Shown: positions 1 to 11,472 of the stretch, piece by piece
Position numbering within the stretch: position 1 is the first letter of the stretch
Layout: each line of letters begins with the position of its first letter
Assembly: GCA_051453625.1 (NCBI GenBank)
Contig: JBOZIK010000001.1
Location: 245,923,513 to 245,962,531, forward strand
Source: Welwitschia mirabilis
Taxonomy: Eukaryota > Gnetophyta > Gnetopsida > Welwitschiales
Length of the DNA stretch: 39,019 bases
Direction: 5' to 3'
The notes under the pieces: generated by a model
The model's input: only the letters and a program-made list of their open reading frames with translations
What the model was told of the DNA's origin: nothing
The model's database searches: none
Translations under genes and position numbers: made by a program

Positions 1-3000
1 TGCCAAACCACATAAAGCATAAATGGGGTTAGTTTGAAGCCTTGACTCAAAAATTTTGTCTTTGGTAAATAGTTTATTACTACAAGCTATCCAAGAGATG
101 AAAGAGTATTTTGGGATAACAAAGTGGTTCCAAACCAAATCATACCAGCCTACTTTGGGATTTTGACTAGCTAGCCGATGGTAAATTGAGGATGTGAAGA
201 AAGGGGATCCTGCTACATTCTAGATTAGCAAACAAACATTAGTCTAAAGCCATTCATATATGATTGCTTTAGTANNNNNNNNNNNNNNNNNNNNNNNNNN
301 NNNNNNNNNNNNNNNNNNNNNNNNNNNNNNNNNNNNNNNNNNNNNNNNNNNNNNNNNNNNNNNNNNNNNNNNNNTAGTAAATAAATATGAAAGTATAATA
401 TTTGGATCATGATGTTGTTGAAAAAAAGTTAAAGATTGTTCACAGGATGGATTATGTATGGGATCTTTACTAATGTTCTCATTCTCATTAATATTTCTAA
501 AATATTTTTTATTATGTGGTTGCACAAGATATAATCATTGTAATTCAAATAAGGCTTATTTTTTGATGTTGTTCTTCTCATTAATGTTACTTATTAACTC
601 ATCCTCTATTGTAAAAATCTCAAAGGTATAGCCTTCCTTAAATGGTTGCTTATCTTATAAAGATTACTCATTTTTTATATGTTTAATTTTTTATCACAGT
701 GTAGCTTTTTTGCAAATGGTCGTTTACTCTTTAGTGCATTTTTAAACTTAAGGTTTTCATGGGTTTTCTTATAGTTTATTCCTTACTCTTAAATGATATG
801 GCTTGGGTATCATCAATTTCACTATTCTCAATCCTTTAAAAGTTTTCAAGATTTCTAAGATTAGTTTTACGAAATGTAAGAATGTTTTATTCTTTTTATT
901 GATTAAGTATACTATTGATTTATTAGAGAATTTACTCAAGTTTATTAAAAAAAGGAGGTATTTTAATGGGTAGTTTTCTGTAGATTGTTCAATAATGAGA
1001 AATGTCAATTACGATTTTGTTCATGATCATGGATAATTTTGGTTTGGATCTCCATACATTTCCTTAATGATTCATCCAATGGAGTAAATGAAAAAGGTTT
1101 GTATGGATTTGATGGATTATAATAAGAGGATGAAGGATATTGATAAGATGATGAGGGTACGTATTATGATGGATGATGAAAGGTATGAAATTAAACTATT
1201 TTATTCAAAATAAGGATTTTCAAATACAAGTTTCAAAAAAATTTTGATCTATAAGTAGATTAGGCTTTAGTATTTAAAGATCATCTATAAACATTTGCTT
1301 AGTGTTAAAGGATCACAAGCTTTAAAATGATATCGATTATTGTATTTAACTAAAGGTAATTCCTAAATGTTTCTTTAGGTTAATTATAAACTCTTATAGC
1401 CTATTTAGGTTAAATATGGTTAACAAATTTATAGGAATTTTTATAGTTCCCATTGATAAATTATAGTTTAGGAGGTATCTAATGCACTATACCAAATAGA
1501 TCACATGCCCAACCTATATTGGTTTTTAAATAATGATCAATAAAATTTACTATAACATTACATTTTTATAATTTTTGAGGATTTATAAGGGTACAATATC
1601 AAAGAATATTTAAAGTATTCAAGAAAAGATATATGTAAACTTTGAAGTTGTTTAAAGCAAAATGGCCGAAGATGCCTGTTAGGCCTACTAGCAGCTCTAG
1701 TTGTTTGAGGAAAAATGGCTAAAAAAAGGATGAATTTACATTCAAGGCTATACAAAATGTTTTAGATTGTGGATCTCTGAAAACATAAAAAAAGTAAAAT
1801 GGTCACAACATGTAAAATAAAACCTAGGAAAATAAATCCTAGTTGTTTCTTTTCTTTTTTTTTAGAAATTTAATTAAAAAATTAAAACATAATAGACATA
1901 GAATTTAACTACTAATATAAGAATAATTTATGAGAAATAAAAAGAAAACACAAAAAAGGTAAATTATGTTTTGGTTTTGTCTTTTCATTTTTTAGTCATT
2001 TTTTGGATTATAACTATAAAAAACTCATTAGACTTACAACACAAAATATTTAATATGAAAATGTTTATAAGGTTAAAATAAAATTTAAAAAAAATCAAAA
2101 AAAGACTAGTTTGAGTATCACTAGACATGGAGCAGTATCCACCACTAAAGAGAAAGAAAATGAAGGAAACACTTAAAAGAAAAATAGACTAGTTTGGATA
2201 TCAGTAAAGAGAATTAGTACCAACCACTAGAAAACTAAAAATCTAAACTAAAATGAATTACAAGAAAGAAAAGCTATACTCATTCTAAGAAGCTACTATG
2301 CCATTATCCCCATCAAAGGTAATAAAATCTATTTATCAAAATCTATTCATTCATTATAGTAATTGTGAACATTAATAAAAGCTAGGTAAGAATCTACTAT
2401 CAATCTTCCATATGAATAATTTGAGATAAGACTAGATAAAGATAATACAATGTTCTTTAATCTATAAAAAATAAAAATAAAAATCAAAATGATATTTGTG
2501 ATAAATTTAAATTTGATTGGTAAAGTAAATAGATGAGTTAACCCCAAATGTCCATCTTGAATCATCCAACCTGTAAAACTGTTACTGACAAGGTTTTATA
2601 TTTTTTTGAAATAATTATAAAATTTTTAAGTTATTTTAAGGCCTAGGTTATGGTGACATAATCTCATTTACCACATGAATGTTGGTGAATTACTCAGTGC
2701 CTCTGATACTTCATTGCCCTTCATAAACATGAAAAGTATGAACTATTATGCATAAGATCCATCAAATAATAGTTATTACAAATGTTAGAAGTAATATTAA
2801 GAATTTCAAATGAAAGAACTTAACAATGTAGTTTTGGACAAGGATAAAAAGTATAATATTATGCATACTAGAAATCAAAAAATGGAAAACTACTTTTATA
2901 TTAGAAGATACATCACATTAGATGATGAAAGCAAAGTGGGTACAAACTCCTCTATCTTACTCCCAAAAGGAGGAGTTGAGAATACCATGTCAATTTAATG

Positions 3001-3553
3001 TTACAAGATTTCACTTATTTTTCACCAACTAAATATCCTTTATAATGAGGTCTCAAGACCTTTTTATAGGCAAGGAAAGGATTAGGAACCTTTGACTTAT
3101 AATGATTGGTGATAGTTATAAAAAGGAAGGTTACACGTTGGACGGTTGCATTTTAGAATGTTACAATTTTTTTCATGTAGTGTTAAGTAAGATTTTCATT
3201 TTCTTGTGAAAGTAGTCATGATGTGGCCTTTCAATGATGACGTTATTACTATAGAATGCTATTTTCATATGTCTTCCACATCATTATACTCTACCACGTG
3301 TTACTACCATGTATTATTGTACATCTCTACCACATCTCATGGAAGCTAATGATTTCTTCTAATTTAGTATCTAACTAAGCCCATAAGTAGAGTATGATGC
3401 ATTTCCTATGAAAAGCTTATGATGCATTTCCTATGAAAATCTTAGAATATAGCTTTANNNNNNNNNNACTCTAAGAAATTAGTAGTGTAAGTTACTTAAA
3501 TTATAGTGTTAATATTTTTTGGTAGATTTTCTTTAGTTTTTAGCATGTCCTTC
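1..3553. other. AT-rich intergenic DNA, no gene recognised
   Basis: No frame longer than about 90 codons is present and none resembles a known family. The stretch holds a 100-N gap (275-374) whose flanks share only the five bases tagta, a GATGA-rich purine segment (about 1108-1190), a short imperfect repeat around gactagtttg (2104 and 2189), and a 10-N gap (3458-3467). It is probably old transposon-derived DNA, but I could not assign a family. Confidence 0.6.
3391..3443. repeat. Short tandem duplication (about 26 bp, two copies)
   Basis: The unit tatgatgcatttcctatgaa occurs twice back to back, followed by aagctt in one copy and aatctt in the other. This looks like simple slippage. It lies just upstream of a 10-N gap, so a third copy may have been lost in assembly. 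Confidence 0.8.
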
Positions 3554-4071
3554 AAAACGAAATAATTAATCCAAAATTTGCATGAAAAAGTTCATAATTT
3601 TACAAATCATATATAAAATGGTTGAAGACATGATTTTATGATAAAATGGCTATTTTAATATCTTTATCTATGCTAAATTAATCAAATATACTTCGTTTGA
3701 AGTTAATTTTTGTATAATTTCCTCATTCCTTTAAGAGATCAATGAAAAGATAGTTACTCCATNNNNNNNNNNNNNNNNNNNNNNNNNNNNNNNNNNNNNN
3801 NNNNNNNNNNNNNNNNNNNNNNNNNNNNNNNNNNNNNNNNNNNNNNNNNNNNNNNNNNNNNNAAAACGAAATAATTAATCCAAAATTTGCATGAAAAAGT
3901 TCATAATTTTGCAAATCATATATAAAATGGTTGAAGACATGATTTTATGATAAAATGGCTTTTTTAATATCTTTATCTATGCTAAATTAATCAAATATAC
4001 TTGGTTTGAAGTTAATTTTTGTATAATTTCCTCATTCCTTTAAGAGATCAATGAAATGATAGTTACTCCAT
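3554..4071. other. 100-N gap (3763-3862) flanked by a duplicated 209-bp contig end
   Basis: Bases 3554-3762 recur at 3863-4071 with about four mismatches by eye, directly on either side of exactly 100 N. The simplest reading is that two overlapping contig ends (perhaps two haplotypes) were scaffolded rather than merged, so the duplication is an assembly artefact and the true gap length is negative. Confidence 0.85.
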
Positions 4072-5233
4072 TAGTGCTAGAAAATAATGAAATTCTAATT
4101 AGTTATTAAAATCATTGAAATACTATCTTAATCTATTTGTTTTAATTCTTGAGATAGAAGATTCAACTATTGATGTAAGTGTTCTACATCTAGAAGATTT
4201 ACAAGATATATGAGACATAGTTAAAGAAGTTACTACCTAGCTTCATGAGGCTATCATGTAGGCGTAATAAGATTTCAAGGAGTTGTTATAAATTACCTTT
4301 GATACATTTAAAGAAGATGAATAAATTTTTGTTAACTAATTATAAATACAACTTTTTATTTTTTAATAGAATTAATGGCCCTCTAGATTTTTTTTTAAAA
4401 AACTTTTTAATAACTAAAACCACAATAAAAATATGTAATAATGCTACACTACCATTTAGATGTCTCCTTGTAAACTCCTCTAGACTGTTACACCTAATTA
4501 ATTTTATCTATTATTAACATGTATTATGATAAGACAAAACAATCAGATTTCTATAATTATCTAAATTAAAGGACTTATACTTTTTTAGATAATTTCACTA
4601 AGAGATTATGTAAATTTTTGGCATTTGGTCTTACTAGGTAAAGTATTATTATTGAAGTTTTGTAATTTTTCTAGAGAATCTTTTTAAACTACTACTTGAG
4701 TTAATTAACTTATTAGCTATTTTATTTTTTATGGTTCTTTATTACTTATCAGGTAATTGTTTTTGATAAAAAATTAAAAAAAAAAACCTTATTTGTCATT
4801 AGTGTTTAGCTTAAAGATTCATTGAAATTATAGCTAAATATATTTCATGTTTCATTAGATTATTACTCCATGAAGGTTCTATAGTTTAAGAGCCCCTTTA
4901 TTTCTTTAAGTCAAATGAGTTACTTGAATTATTATAAATTATCATTTGATATAGTTTGGGTATAGTCATTTAAAAGTCATTAATCTTATTTACCAATTCA
5001 ACTGGGCTATTGAAAAAGTTATCTCTACTTTACATTTTAGCCTATGAGACTAGTTCTAACCTAAGAAACTAGCATTGTAAACCTTATAGCAATGGTAATT
5101 ATTGATCTTTTAGTGTTGTAAGTAAGTAAAGGAAGATTTTATAAATTAACAACCTACAAATGTACTAGTGCTTATTCAAACTTATTTGCCATAAGGATTG
5201 ATAAGTTCTTCAAAAGATATTCAATAATCTCTA
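4072..5233. other. AT-rich intergenic DNA, nothing recognised
   Basis: Roughly 1.2 kb up to the first copia LTR. The only longer frame (90 codons, plus strand from 4245) is rich in N, K, F and L, has no known motif and is interrupted in the other frames. I regard it as chance. Confidence 0.6.
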
Positions 5234-5582
5234 TGCGATGAATGAATGAAAATTTTATTTCTACCATGATGTAGGTAACTATAAATTCCTCATTTATCTA
5301 TTACTATGTTTTTAATATCCTCTTGCCATTTTGCTTCTCTTTCTCTCTCTTTAACATTCATCCTCAATATAAAATATTTTCTCTATATTACTGTGTTAGT
5401 TATAGGCCATGTTATATTGGCTACTTTCACTTATCTTTATTTATAAAACTTTTTTGATCCTTACTCTATAAAAGGAAGGCCTCAGAAAGCTTTAGAGAAT
5501 TAATGATTTTTGCTCATTCATATTTATTTCATATTTTATTATAAAACTAATTTTTATAACTCTATTAAATCCTTGAGCTACA
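5234..5582 (+). repeat. 5' LTR of copia element 1
   Basis: About 349 bp. Its first 120 bases match the 3' LTR start at 9302, sharing gtaactataaattcctcatt among other blocks. It contains a TATA-like tctataaaagg near 5466 and ends in CA just before the primer site. A small tctctttctctctc run at about 5338 sits where the 3' LTR expands into a long polypyrimidine tract. Confidence 0.7.
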
Positions 5583-5583
5583 G

Positions 5584-5597
5584 TGGTCTAAGAGCCC
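5584..5597 (+). other. Primer binding site, copia element 1 (initiator-Met tRNA type)
   Basis: The sequence tggtctaagagccc begins one base after the LTR end. It is a mutated form of TGGTATCAGAGCC, which pairs with the 3' end of plant initiator methionine tRNA in many copia elements. Confidence 0.65.
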
Positions 5598-6013
5598 ATT
5601 ATTGCTATAATTTTTTATTATTTCCCTAGAATAAATTTTGTGTTCTACTTGTACATTTTTTTTCTATTTGATTTTATTATTCTAAATCACATTATTATTA
5701 TTAAAATCATCATGTTAAAAACCCTAGGACTAAAAAAATCATATCAAAGTAAGGTTGTTTGTATGTGTCTTATTAAATTATTGATTATAGGGGATAGACA
5801 GCAAGTATTACGAAAATCAAGTTTAAAAAATTATTCAAAAATGACTATGAAATACAGAAAATGCAAATGGAGGACTTACCCATCTGTGAAGACCTATTGA
5901 CAAAAGGAGATAGAAGAATTTAATCACTATTCAAAATGATTTTTATTTTGCCAGAAATTCTAATTTTAAGCTAGGTAAGAAACCTTAATTTAAATGAAGG
6001 TTTCAAAAGAATG

Positions 6014-6480
6014 ATAAAAATGCTAGGTAATAGAATTTTAATAAGATTAGACACCTTAAGAAAAATTGTAAGAATCCTAAGAAAGGTAACTCCATAGTAG
6101 ATAATAATAATGCTACATCTTCTTATCAAGAAGGAGATCTGTATATGACCTCAACTACTATTAAAGAGGTAAATTCATGTCTTCTATTGATAACTCAGAT
6201 AGATTTTATTAATACATCAACTCTAGCACATCTTATCATTAAGCTTGCTATCTCACTCAGTTCTACAAAGATAATCATTGCAACCTAGAAGTATTTATGT
6301 TAGGTGATGATGAACCATGTGATGTGATGAGATATGGTAGACTTAAAAGTCATTTCAGTAATGAGGTACTTAAAATCATACCGTAAGTAAGACATGTATC
6401 TAAACTTACTAAAAGCCTTTTATGTATAAATGAATTAGATAATGTAGGATTAATCATCATTTTTTAGTAAAGGAAGATAC
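6014..6480 (+). pseudogene. Copia element 1 gag knuckle and aspartic protease remnant
   Basis: In one frame from about 6020 a degenerate CCHC knuckle is readable, ending HLKKNCKNPKKG, with one knuckle cysteine apparently replaced. About 100 bp later a protease-like region follows: a decayed active-site stretch (STLAHL in place of SGASxHL, about 6217-6235), then the conserved downstream block with DDEPCDV, YGRLK and SKLTKSLLCINEL in changing frames. In intact elements this domain cleaves the Gag-Pol polyprotein; here the catalytic Asp-Ser-Gly is not recognisable. Stops and frameshifts make it a pseudogene. Confidence 0.65.
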
Positions 6481-6589
6481 CAAATCATGTAATATTATAG
6501 AATTTTAGGCATAATAATTAAAGTTAAAATATTGTACAAGTTTGAGGTAAAAATGTTATAACATGAACTTGATATTTTAGTAGCTACTA

Positions 6590-7490
6590 ATCATGAATCT
6601 ACATTCGAACTTTGGCATAAAAGGCTAAGACACTTAAGTGAAAGAGTACTAAAAGAATTACAAAATAGAGAGAGAATTAATCTTTTAAAGAACTCTTTAG
6701 ATTTTTGTTATCATTATCTGAATGACATACACACACATTTAGGGTTTCCTAAAAGTGGTGCTAAATTAAGTCAAGTGTTAGACTAATTAATCCAAGTATT
6801 AGACTTAATACATAGTAATGTTTATGAGCCTATTAAAGACATTAAGATTAATTCTTTAGGATGTACTATGTAGTATGTCTCCTTTACTGACAACTTCTCA
6901 AGAAATACTTGTATTTATTTTTTAAAACATAAGTCTAAATTATGTAACAAATTTAAAAGAGTTTAAGGAACATGCTAAAAACTATTGAGAGAAAAGAATT
7001 AAAATTTTAGGAAATGATAATGATGTGAACATTTCTCACATATTTTTAAGAAATTTTGTAAATAACATGACATATTTAAGCAAAATACTATCTTAAGCAT
7101 TGCTGAGTAGAATGGTGTGGCAGAATTCTTCAATAGAAGATTGATGGAATGTAGTAGATGCGTGTTAAGTAAATATAGTTTGGACACATGCTTTTAGGCT
7201 AAAGTAATAGTGATGGCTTAGTATCTCATTAACAAGTCTCCATCATTTTCACTAGATGGTAGTATTCTAGAAAAAGTATGAACTAATAAATAAATTTTTT
7301 TAAATTATCTTTGAGTTTTTAGTTTTAAAGCATATGTACATGTGCTAGAAACTAAAAGGTTTAAGTTAGATTATAAGTTTAAAAAATGTGTTTTCCTTAG
7401 TTATGATCACAATGTAAAAGCTTACAAATTGTACAACCCTAAAAGCAAGAGGATTATATCTAGTCATAACCTATCAAGAATAATGGTCCT
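6590..7490 (+). pseudogene. Copia element 1 GAG-pre-integrase and integrase remnant
   Basis: The pre-integrase zinc region begins with FELWHKRLRHLSERVL (from about 6608), the usual LWHxRLGHxS signature. The core follows with DLIHSNVYEP (6802-6831), where the family has an aspartate but this copy has asparagine (aat, 6817-6819). It then reads SFTDNFSRNTCIYFLKHKSK, and near 7108 AEWNGVAEFFNRRLME, the segment holding the catalytic glutamate in QNGVAER-type motifs. The tail (about 7190-7490) contains LINKSPSFSLDG and the YKLYNPKSKRI block. Integrase inserts the cDNA into chromosomes; with the first catalytic Asp changed and many stops, this copy cannot. Confidence 0.75.
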
Positions 7491-7706
7491 ACTAATGTAA
7501 ATCCTTAACATGTATCTACCCATATGAATGAAAAAATATTAAAGGATGATCCTTCCTAGATACCTCTAACCAAATGGATGTTAAAAGTGAATGTGATAAT
7601 ACAAGGAAAGAAAGTAGTAAAGATGAACTTGATGGTGAAGAATGCTCAAATAAAGATCTGTAACTTTTACAACACTTAAGATGATCTAGTCAAATTATAA
7701 AACTAT

Positions 7707-8470
7707 TTGTTCATTTGCAAGATTAAATTCTTATCACTAAAATGGTTCACTCATTATGATGAAGCTTGTTCATCTGTAAACTGTAGAGAGTGGAAGCAAG
7801 CAATAGATGATGAAATTTCTTCTATTCATAAGAGTAAGACTTGGGAGTTGGTTGAACTACCATATGGTAGAAAACAAATTGGTTTTAATTGCTTATTTAG
7901 GATCAAAACCTGATGGCTAGTATACATCTTGACTCATAGCTAAGGGGCATTCCCAAAACTAGAGGATTGATTATGGTGAAATCGTTTCTCCTGTGGTTAA
8001 GATAACATCCATAAGATTATTGCTAGATATAACAACAAAATATGTTCATAAAGTTGAACAAATGAATGGAAAACTACATTCCTCAATGGTGATCTTGAGG
8101 AGGAAATTTATATGCTTTAACCTGTCAGGTATGAAGTGGAGAAAAAAGGCATATGATGTGTTGATTTCTAAAATCTCTTTATGGGATTAGACAAGCATTA
8201 AGAATGTGCAATAAAAGTTTTAATGATCACATGATTAATTTTGGCTTCATCAAAAGTCAAGAAGCCTCCTTTGTACATGTCAAATATAAAATTTTTTTAA
8301 TTCTATTAGTATATGTCAATGACATGTTAATAATAGAAAATAACATATATGAAGTCTAAGAGTTAAAAAAATGTTTATTGTCTCAGTTTGAGATGAATGA
8401 TTTTAGTGTTGCAAAAAAGAATTTAGGCATGGAAATTAAAACAAATAGGTGAATAAAATAATTTAATTAA
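7707..8470 (+). pseudogene. Copia element 1 reverse transcriptase remnant
   Basis: The RT domain starts with REWKQAIDDEISSIHKSKTW followed by ELVELPYGRKQIG (about 7785-7884), a clear RVT_2 signature. It continues across stops with GHSQ-, DYGEIVSPVVKITSIRLLL (about 7969-8022) and a broken form of the DVKTAFLNGDLEEEIYM block. The catalytic box reads YVND at 8312-8323 instead of YVDD, so one metal-binding aspartate is asparagine. After it come MLIIENN and the FEMNDFSVAKKNLGMEIK block (about 8388-8443). The enzyme would copy element RNA into DNA, but this copy is inactive by the active-site change, stops and frameshifts. Confidence 0.8.
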
Positions 8471-8639
8471 GTTAATTTGCAAACATTAAAAATATACTTA
8501 AAAATTCAATATGCAAGATTGTAAGGCTATAACCATACCTTGTAAAGCCAAGATAAAATTCTTATTAAAATAGTGTACAAAGTCTAAAGAGAAAAAAGAG
8601 CTCATGTTAAAGGTTCTATATGTAAATGCTATTAGCTAC

Positions 8640-9240
8640 ACAATGTATGCAATGATTAGTACTAGACCTAATATTGAATACATTACTGGTAAATATAACA
8701 GGCATAAGAGAAATCTAGAAAGACAACATTGGATTGCTATGACATGTGTGTTTCATTATCTATGACTTACTATGAACTTTGAAATCATTCAGCAAAGTAA
8801 TTTGTCTAGTTTACATGGTTTTATGGATGCTCTTTGGGTGGTGATCTTGATAAAAGATGGTAAATTAGTGAATATGTGTTTAATTTTTTTAGTAGTTCTA
8901 TCTCATAAGAAAGCCTACTCTAGCCTTCTTTAGCTCAGTCTACCACTAAAGCAGAGTATATTACTCCAAACATAGCTACTCAAGAAGTAATTGGACTTTA
9001 AAGATTACTTGCTGAGCTTGGCATAAATGAAAAGACTATCAAAGTTGGTTGTGATAGTCAAAGTATAATCTACATCTTCAAGAATCCAACCTTTCATGGT
9101 AGGATGAAGCGCATTGGAATTTACTACCATTATATTCAAAGGCAAATAAGTAAATGAAGGATTATCTTAGTAAAGGTTAAGACTAAGGAGATATCTATTG
9201 TAAACAAATCTCATACAACTATAGGTCCTAATGAATTTTG
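8640..9240 (+). pseudogene. Copia element 1 RNase H remnant
   Basis: Fragments matching the end of copia Pol are readable in mixed frames: the block equivalent to the family's DWAG..DxRRSTSGY (around 8825-8885), a serine-rich SSSIS stretch, the TTKAEY segment (about 8943-8960), LLAELGI and CDSQSIIY (about 9008-9075), and the family's HxRxKHIxIxYHxIR block (about 9093-9145). This domain degrades template RNA during cDNA synthesis. It ends just before the polypurine tract, as expected. Confidence 0.7.
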
Positions 9241-9287
9241 AGAATATATTTGATCTCAATCGAGTGTTTTCTTATAGTTTTATCTTC

Positions 9288-9296
9288 AAGAGGGAG
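9288..9296 (+). other. Polypurine tract, copia element 1
   Basis: The purine run aagagggag lies five bases before the 3' LTR start at about 9302. It is the usual plus-strand primer position in copia elements. Confidence 0.7.
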
Positions 9297-9301
9297 TATT
9301 T

Positions 9302-9410
9302 TGATGAGTAAAGGTAAATATGAATCTCATTATGATGCAAGTAACTATAAATTCCTCATTTATATACTACTCTTCTCCCATGTATTATCTTGTCATTTTT
9401 CTTCTCTCAC
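9302..9410 (+). repeat. Truncated 3' LTR of copia element 1
   Basis: It starts TGATGAG and matches the 5' LTR through tgtcatttttcttctctc. The match then stops and the sequence becomes almost pure C/T. No remaining LTR sequence (its TATA box or U5) was found beyond the tract or beyond copia element 2. Confidence 0.7.
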
Positions 9411-10650
9411 TCTCCAATCCTACCTCTCCCTCGCTATCCCCCTGCCCGCCTCTCTCCGTCTCTCTTCCTCTCCTTCTCTTCCTTCCTTTTCCCCATCTCT
9501 CTCTTGCTCCTTCCCCTCAACCCCCCCTCCCCTCCTCCATCCCAATCTTTTCCTCCCCCTCCCTCTTCCTCTTCCCACCTTGCTCTCACTCCCTCTCTCC
9601 CTCCCCCTTTTCCTCTCTTCCCTTTCCCCATCATCCTTGCTCTTACTCCTTCTCTCTCTCCNNNNNNNNNNNNNNNNNNNNNNNNNNNNNNNNNNNNNNN
9701 NNNNNNNNNNNNNNNNNNNNNNNNNNNNNNNNNNNNNNNNNNNNNNNNNNNNNNNNNNNNNNNNNNNNNNNNNNNNNNNNNNNNNNNNNNNNNNNNNNNN
9801 NNNNNNNNNNNNNNNNNNNNNNNNNNNNNNNNNNNNNNNNNNNNNNNNNNNNNNNNNNNNNNNNNNNNNNNNNNNNNNNNNNNNNNNNNNNNNNNNNNNN
9901 NNNNNNNNNNNNNNNNNNNNNNNNNNNNNNNNNNNNNNNNNNNNNNNNNNNNNNNNNNNNNNNNNNNNNNNNNNNNNNNNNNNNNNNNNNNNNNNNNNNN
10001 NNNNNNNNNNNNNNNNNNNNNNNNNNNNNNNNNNNNNNNNNNNNNNNNNNNNNNNNNNNNNNNNNNNNNNNNNNNNNNNNNNNNNNNNNNNNNNNNNNNN
10101 NNNNNNNNNNNNNNNNNNNNNNNNNNNNNNNNNNNNNNNNNNNNNNNNNNNNNNNNNNNNNNNNNNNNNNNNNNNNNNNNNNNNNNNNNNNNNNNNNNNN
10201 NNNNNNNNNNNNNNNNNNNNNNNNNNNNNNNNNNNNNNNNNNNNNNNNNNNNNNNNNNNNNNNNNNNNNNNNNNNNNNNNNNNNNNNNNNNNNNNNNNNN
10301 NNNNNNNNNNNNNNNNNNNNNNNNNNNNNNNNNNNNNNNNNNNNNNNNNNNNNNNNNNNNNNNNNNNNNNNNNNNNNNNNNNNNNNNNNNNNNNNNNNNN
10401 NNNNNNNNNNNNNNNNNNNNNNNNNNNNNNNNNNNNNNNNNNNNNNNNNNNNNNNNNNNNNNNNNNNNNNNNNNNNNNNNNNNNNNNNNNNNNNNNNNNN
10501 NNNNNNNNNNNNNNNNNNNNNNNNNNNNNNNNNNNNNNNNNNNNNNNNNNNNNNNNNNNNNNNNNNNNNNNNNNNNNNNNNNNNNNNNNNNNNNNNNNNN
10601 NNNNNNNNNNNNNNNNNNNNNNNNNTCTCTCCCCCCCTCCCTTTCTCCTT
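9395..10650. repeat. Long polypyrimidine tract containing a 964-N gap
   Basis: Bases 9395-9661 are about 90% C or T on the plus strand without a fixed period. After 964 N (9662-10625) another 25 pyrimidines follow up to the copia 2 LTR. The tract resumes briefly after that element (17281-17304), so the element sits inside it. Open frames running through here on both strands are low-complexity artefacts. Confidence 0.85.
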
Positions 10651-10962
10651 TGTTGACGTGTAAAATATTTTGTACAATTATTCAATTAATAGAGTTAGTA
10701 GGTCGGTTACAATAAGGGAAATGGTTATTAAATTAGTAGAGTTAATGGGTCTATTACAAAAAAGGGAAATGGTTATTAAGTCATTGGAGTTAGTAGGTTT
10801 ATTAAGAAAAAAAGAAAAAGAGTTGTTATTTCTTTTGTATAACTATAAAGATTCTCTACTTACATTAAATAAAATTGAACTGCCTTTACATGACTTACTT
10901 CATGTAACTTCCTTTAGAGTAATAAATTTCTATTTAGTTTTTTCTCTCTTATTATTTCAACA
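10651..10962 (+). repeat. 5' LTR of copia element 2
   Basis: 312 bp, starting TGTTGACGTG and ending TTTCAACA. It pairs with 17008-17280 at roughly nine in ten positions by eye. It is 39 bp longer because a block of about 45 bp containing gggaaatggttattaa is duplicated here and single in the 3' LTR. Confidence 0.9.
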
Positions 10963-10973
10963 TGGTATCAGAG
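10963..10973 (+). other. Primer binding site, copia element 2 (initiator-Met tRNA type)
   Basis: tggtatcagag follows the LTR end directly and matches the canonical plant copia primer site complementary to initiator Met tRNA. Confidence 0.9.
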
Positions 10974-11160
10974 TAGGTTGCTTACGGGTCATTATGATTA
11001 TGAATGGCATGATTGTCATACCTCCTTAACATGATCGAACTTCTGAGGCCAAGAAGAAAAGGTGGAGGTGATGGCTTTCACCACCCAAACAGAGAGGTCA
11101 CAAGCAATGGAAACCCATAAGCAGTAAGACGCGGCCACTAGGGTTTCTAAGTAGAAGTCC

Positions 11161-11283
11161 CGTGGCATGCAAAGGGGACATGGGGGGCATCGTTGTCCTC
11201 ATTGCAACCGTTCATGGCATGAACCCATGGAGTGTTTTGAGCTTATTGGTTACCTGAAGTGGTGGAAAGATGGAACCTCGTAA
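11161..11283 (+). pseudogene. Copia element 2 gag C-terminal remnant with CCHC zinc knuckle
   Basis: One frame reads a basic Arg/Gly/His run, then CPHCNRSWHEPMEC (11194-11235), a perfect C-x2-C-x4-H-x4-C knuckle, then FELIGYLKWWKDG, the usual block after the copia knuckle, and a stop at 11281. Gag packages the element RNA and the knuckle binds nucleic acid. Only about 70 codons could fit between primer site and knuckle, so the capsid part of gag is missing. The region is GC-richer and keeps more CpG than surrounding DNA. Confidence 0.75.
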
Positions 11284-11472
11284 AACAGACAAGAAGGCAA
11301 ACAATAAAGTCAAAGCATCTAAGGTTCTAAAGGAAATAGGAATCGTGGCCATCAAGGCAGGCTCGCGGCCTATCATGCGGGTAGCGGGTCGAGTGCATCA
11401 ATGACAGGGGGAGTTATTTTGAACAGTGGCCCAAACACACTTAGGCTTTCTGCAAATCAAATTTAGAGACTT

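Larger units (their letters stand above)
5234..9410 (+). mobile_element. Copia element 1, decayed Ty1/copia LTR retrotransposon
   Basis: The order is 5' LTR, Met-tRNA-type primer site, gag knuckle remnant, protease, GAG-pre-integrase, integrase, reverse transcriptase, RNase H, polypurine tract and start of a 3' LTR. That order, with integrase before RT, is diagnostic of Ty1/copia. All domains are on the plus strand but spread over shifting frames with many stops. The distance from primer site to zinc knuckle is only about 440 bp, so most of gag is missing. The 3' LTR keeps only its first 100 or so bases before merging into a C/T-rich tract. The element is non-functional and clearly older than copia element 2 by its level of decay. 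Confidence 0.85.

Noticed and set aside
3288-3300. A CACGTG G-box (near 3295) as a promoter
   Set aside because: A single six-base palindrome with no gene nearby is expected by chance.
9238-10715. Long open frames of 344-472 codons on both strands
   Set aside because: They exist only because they cross 964 N; the visible residues are Ser/Leu/Pro or Arg/Gly/Glu low complexity from the C/T tract.
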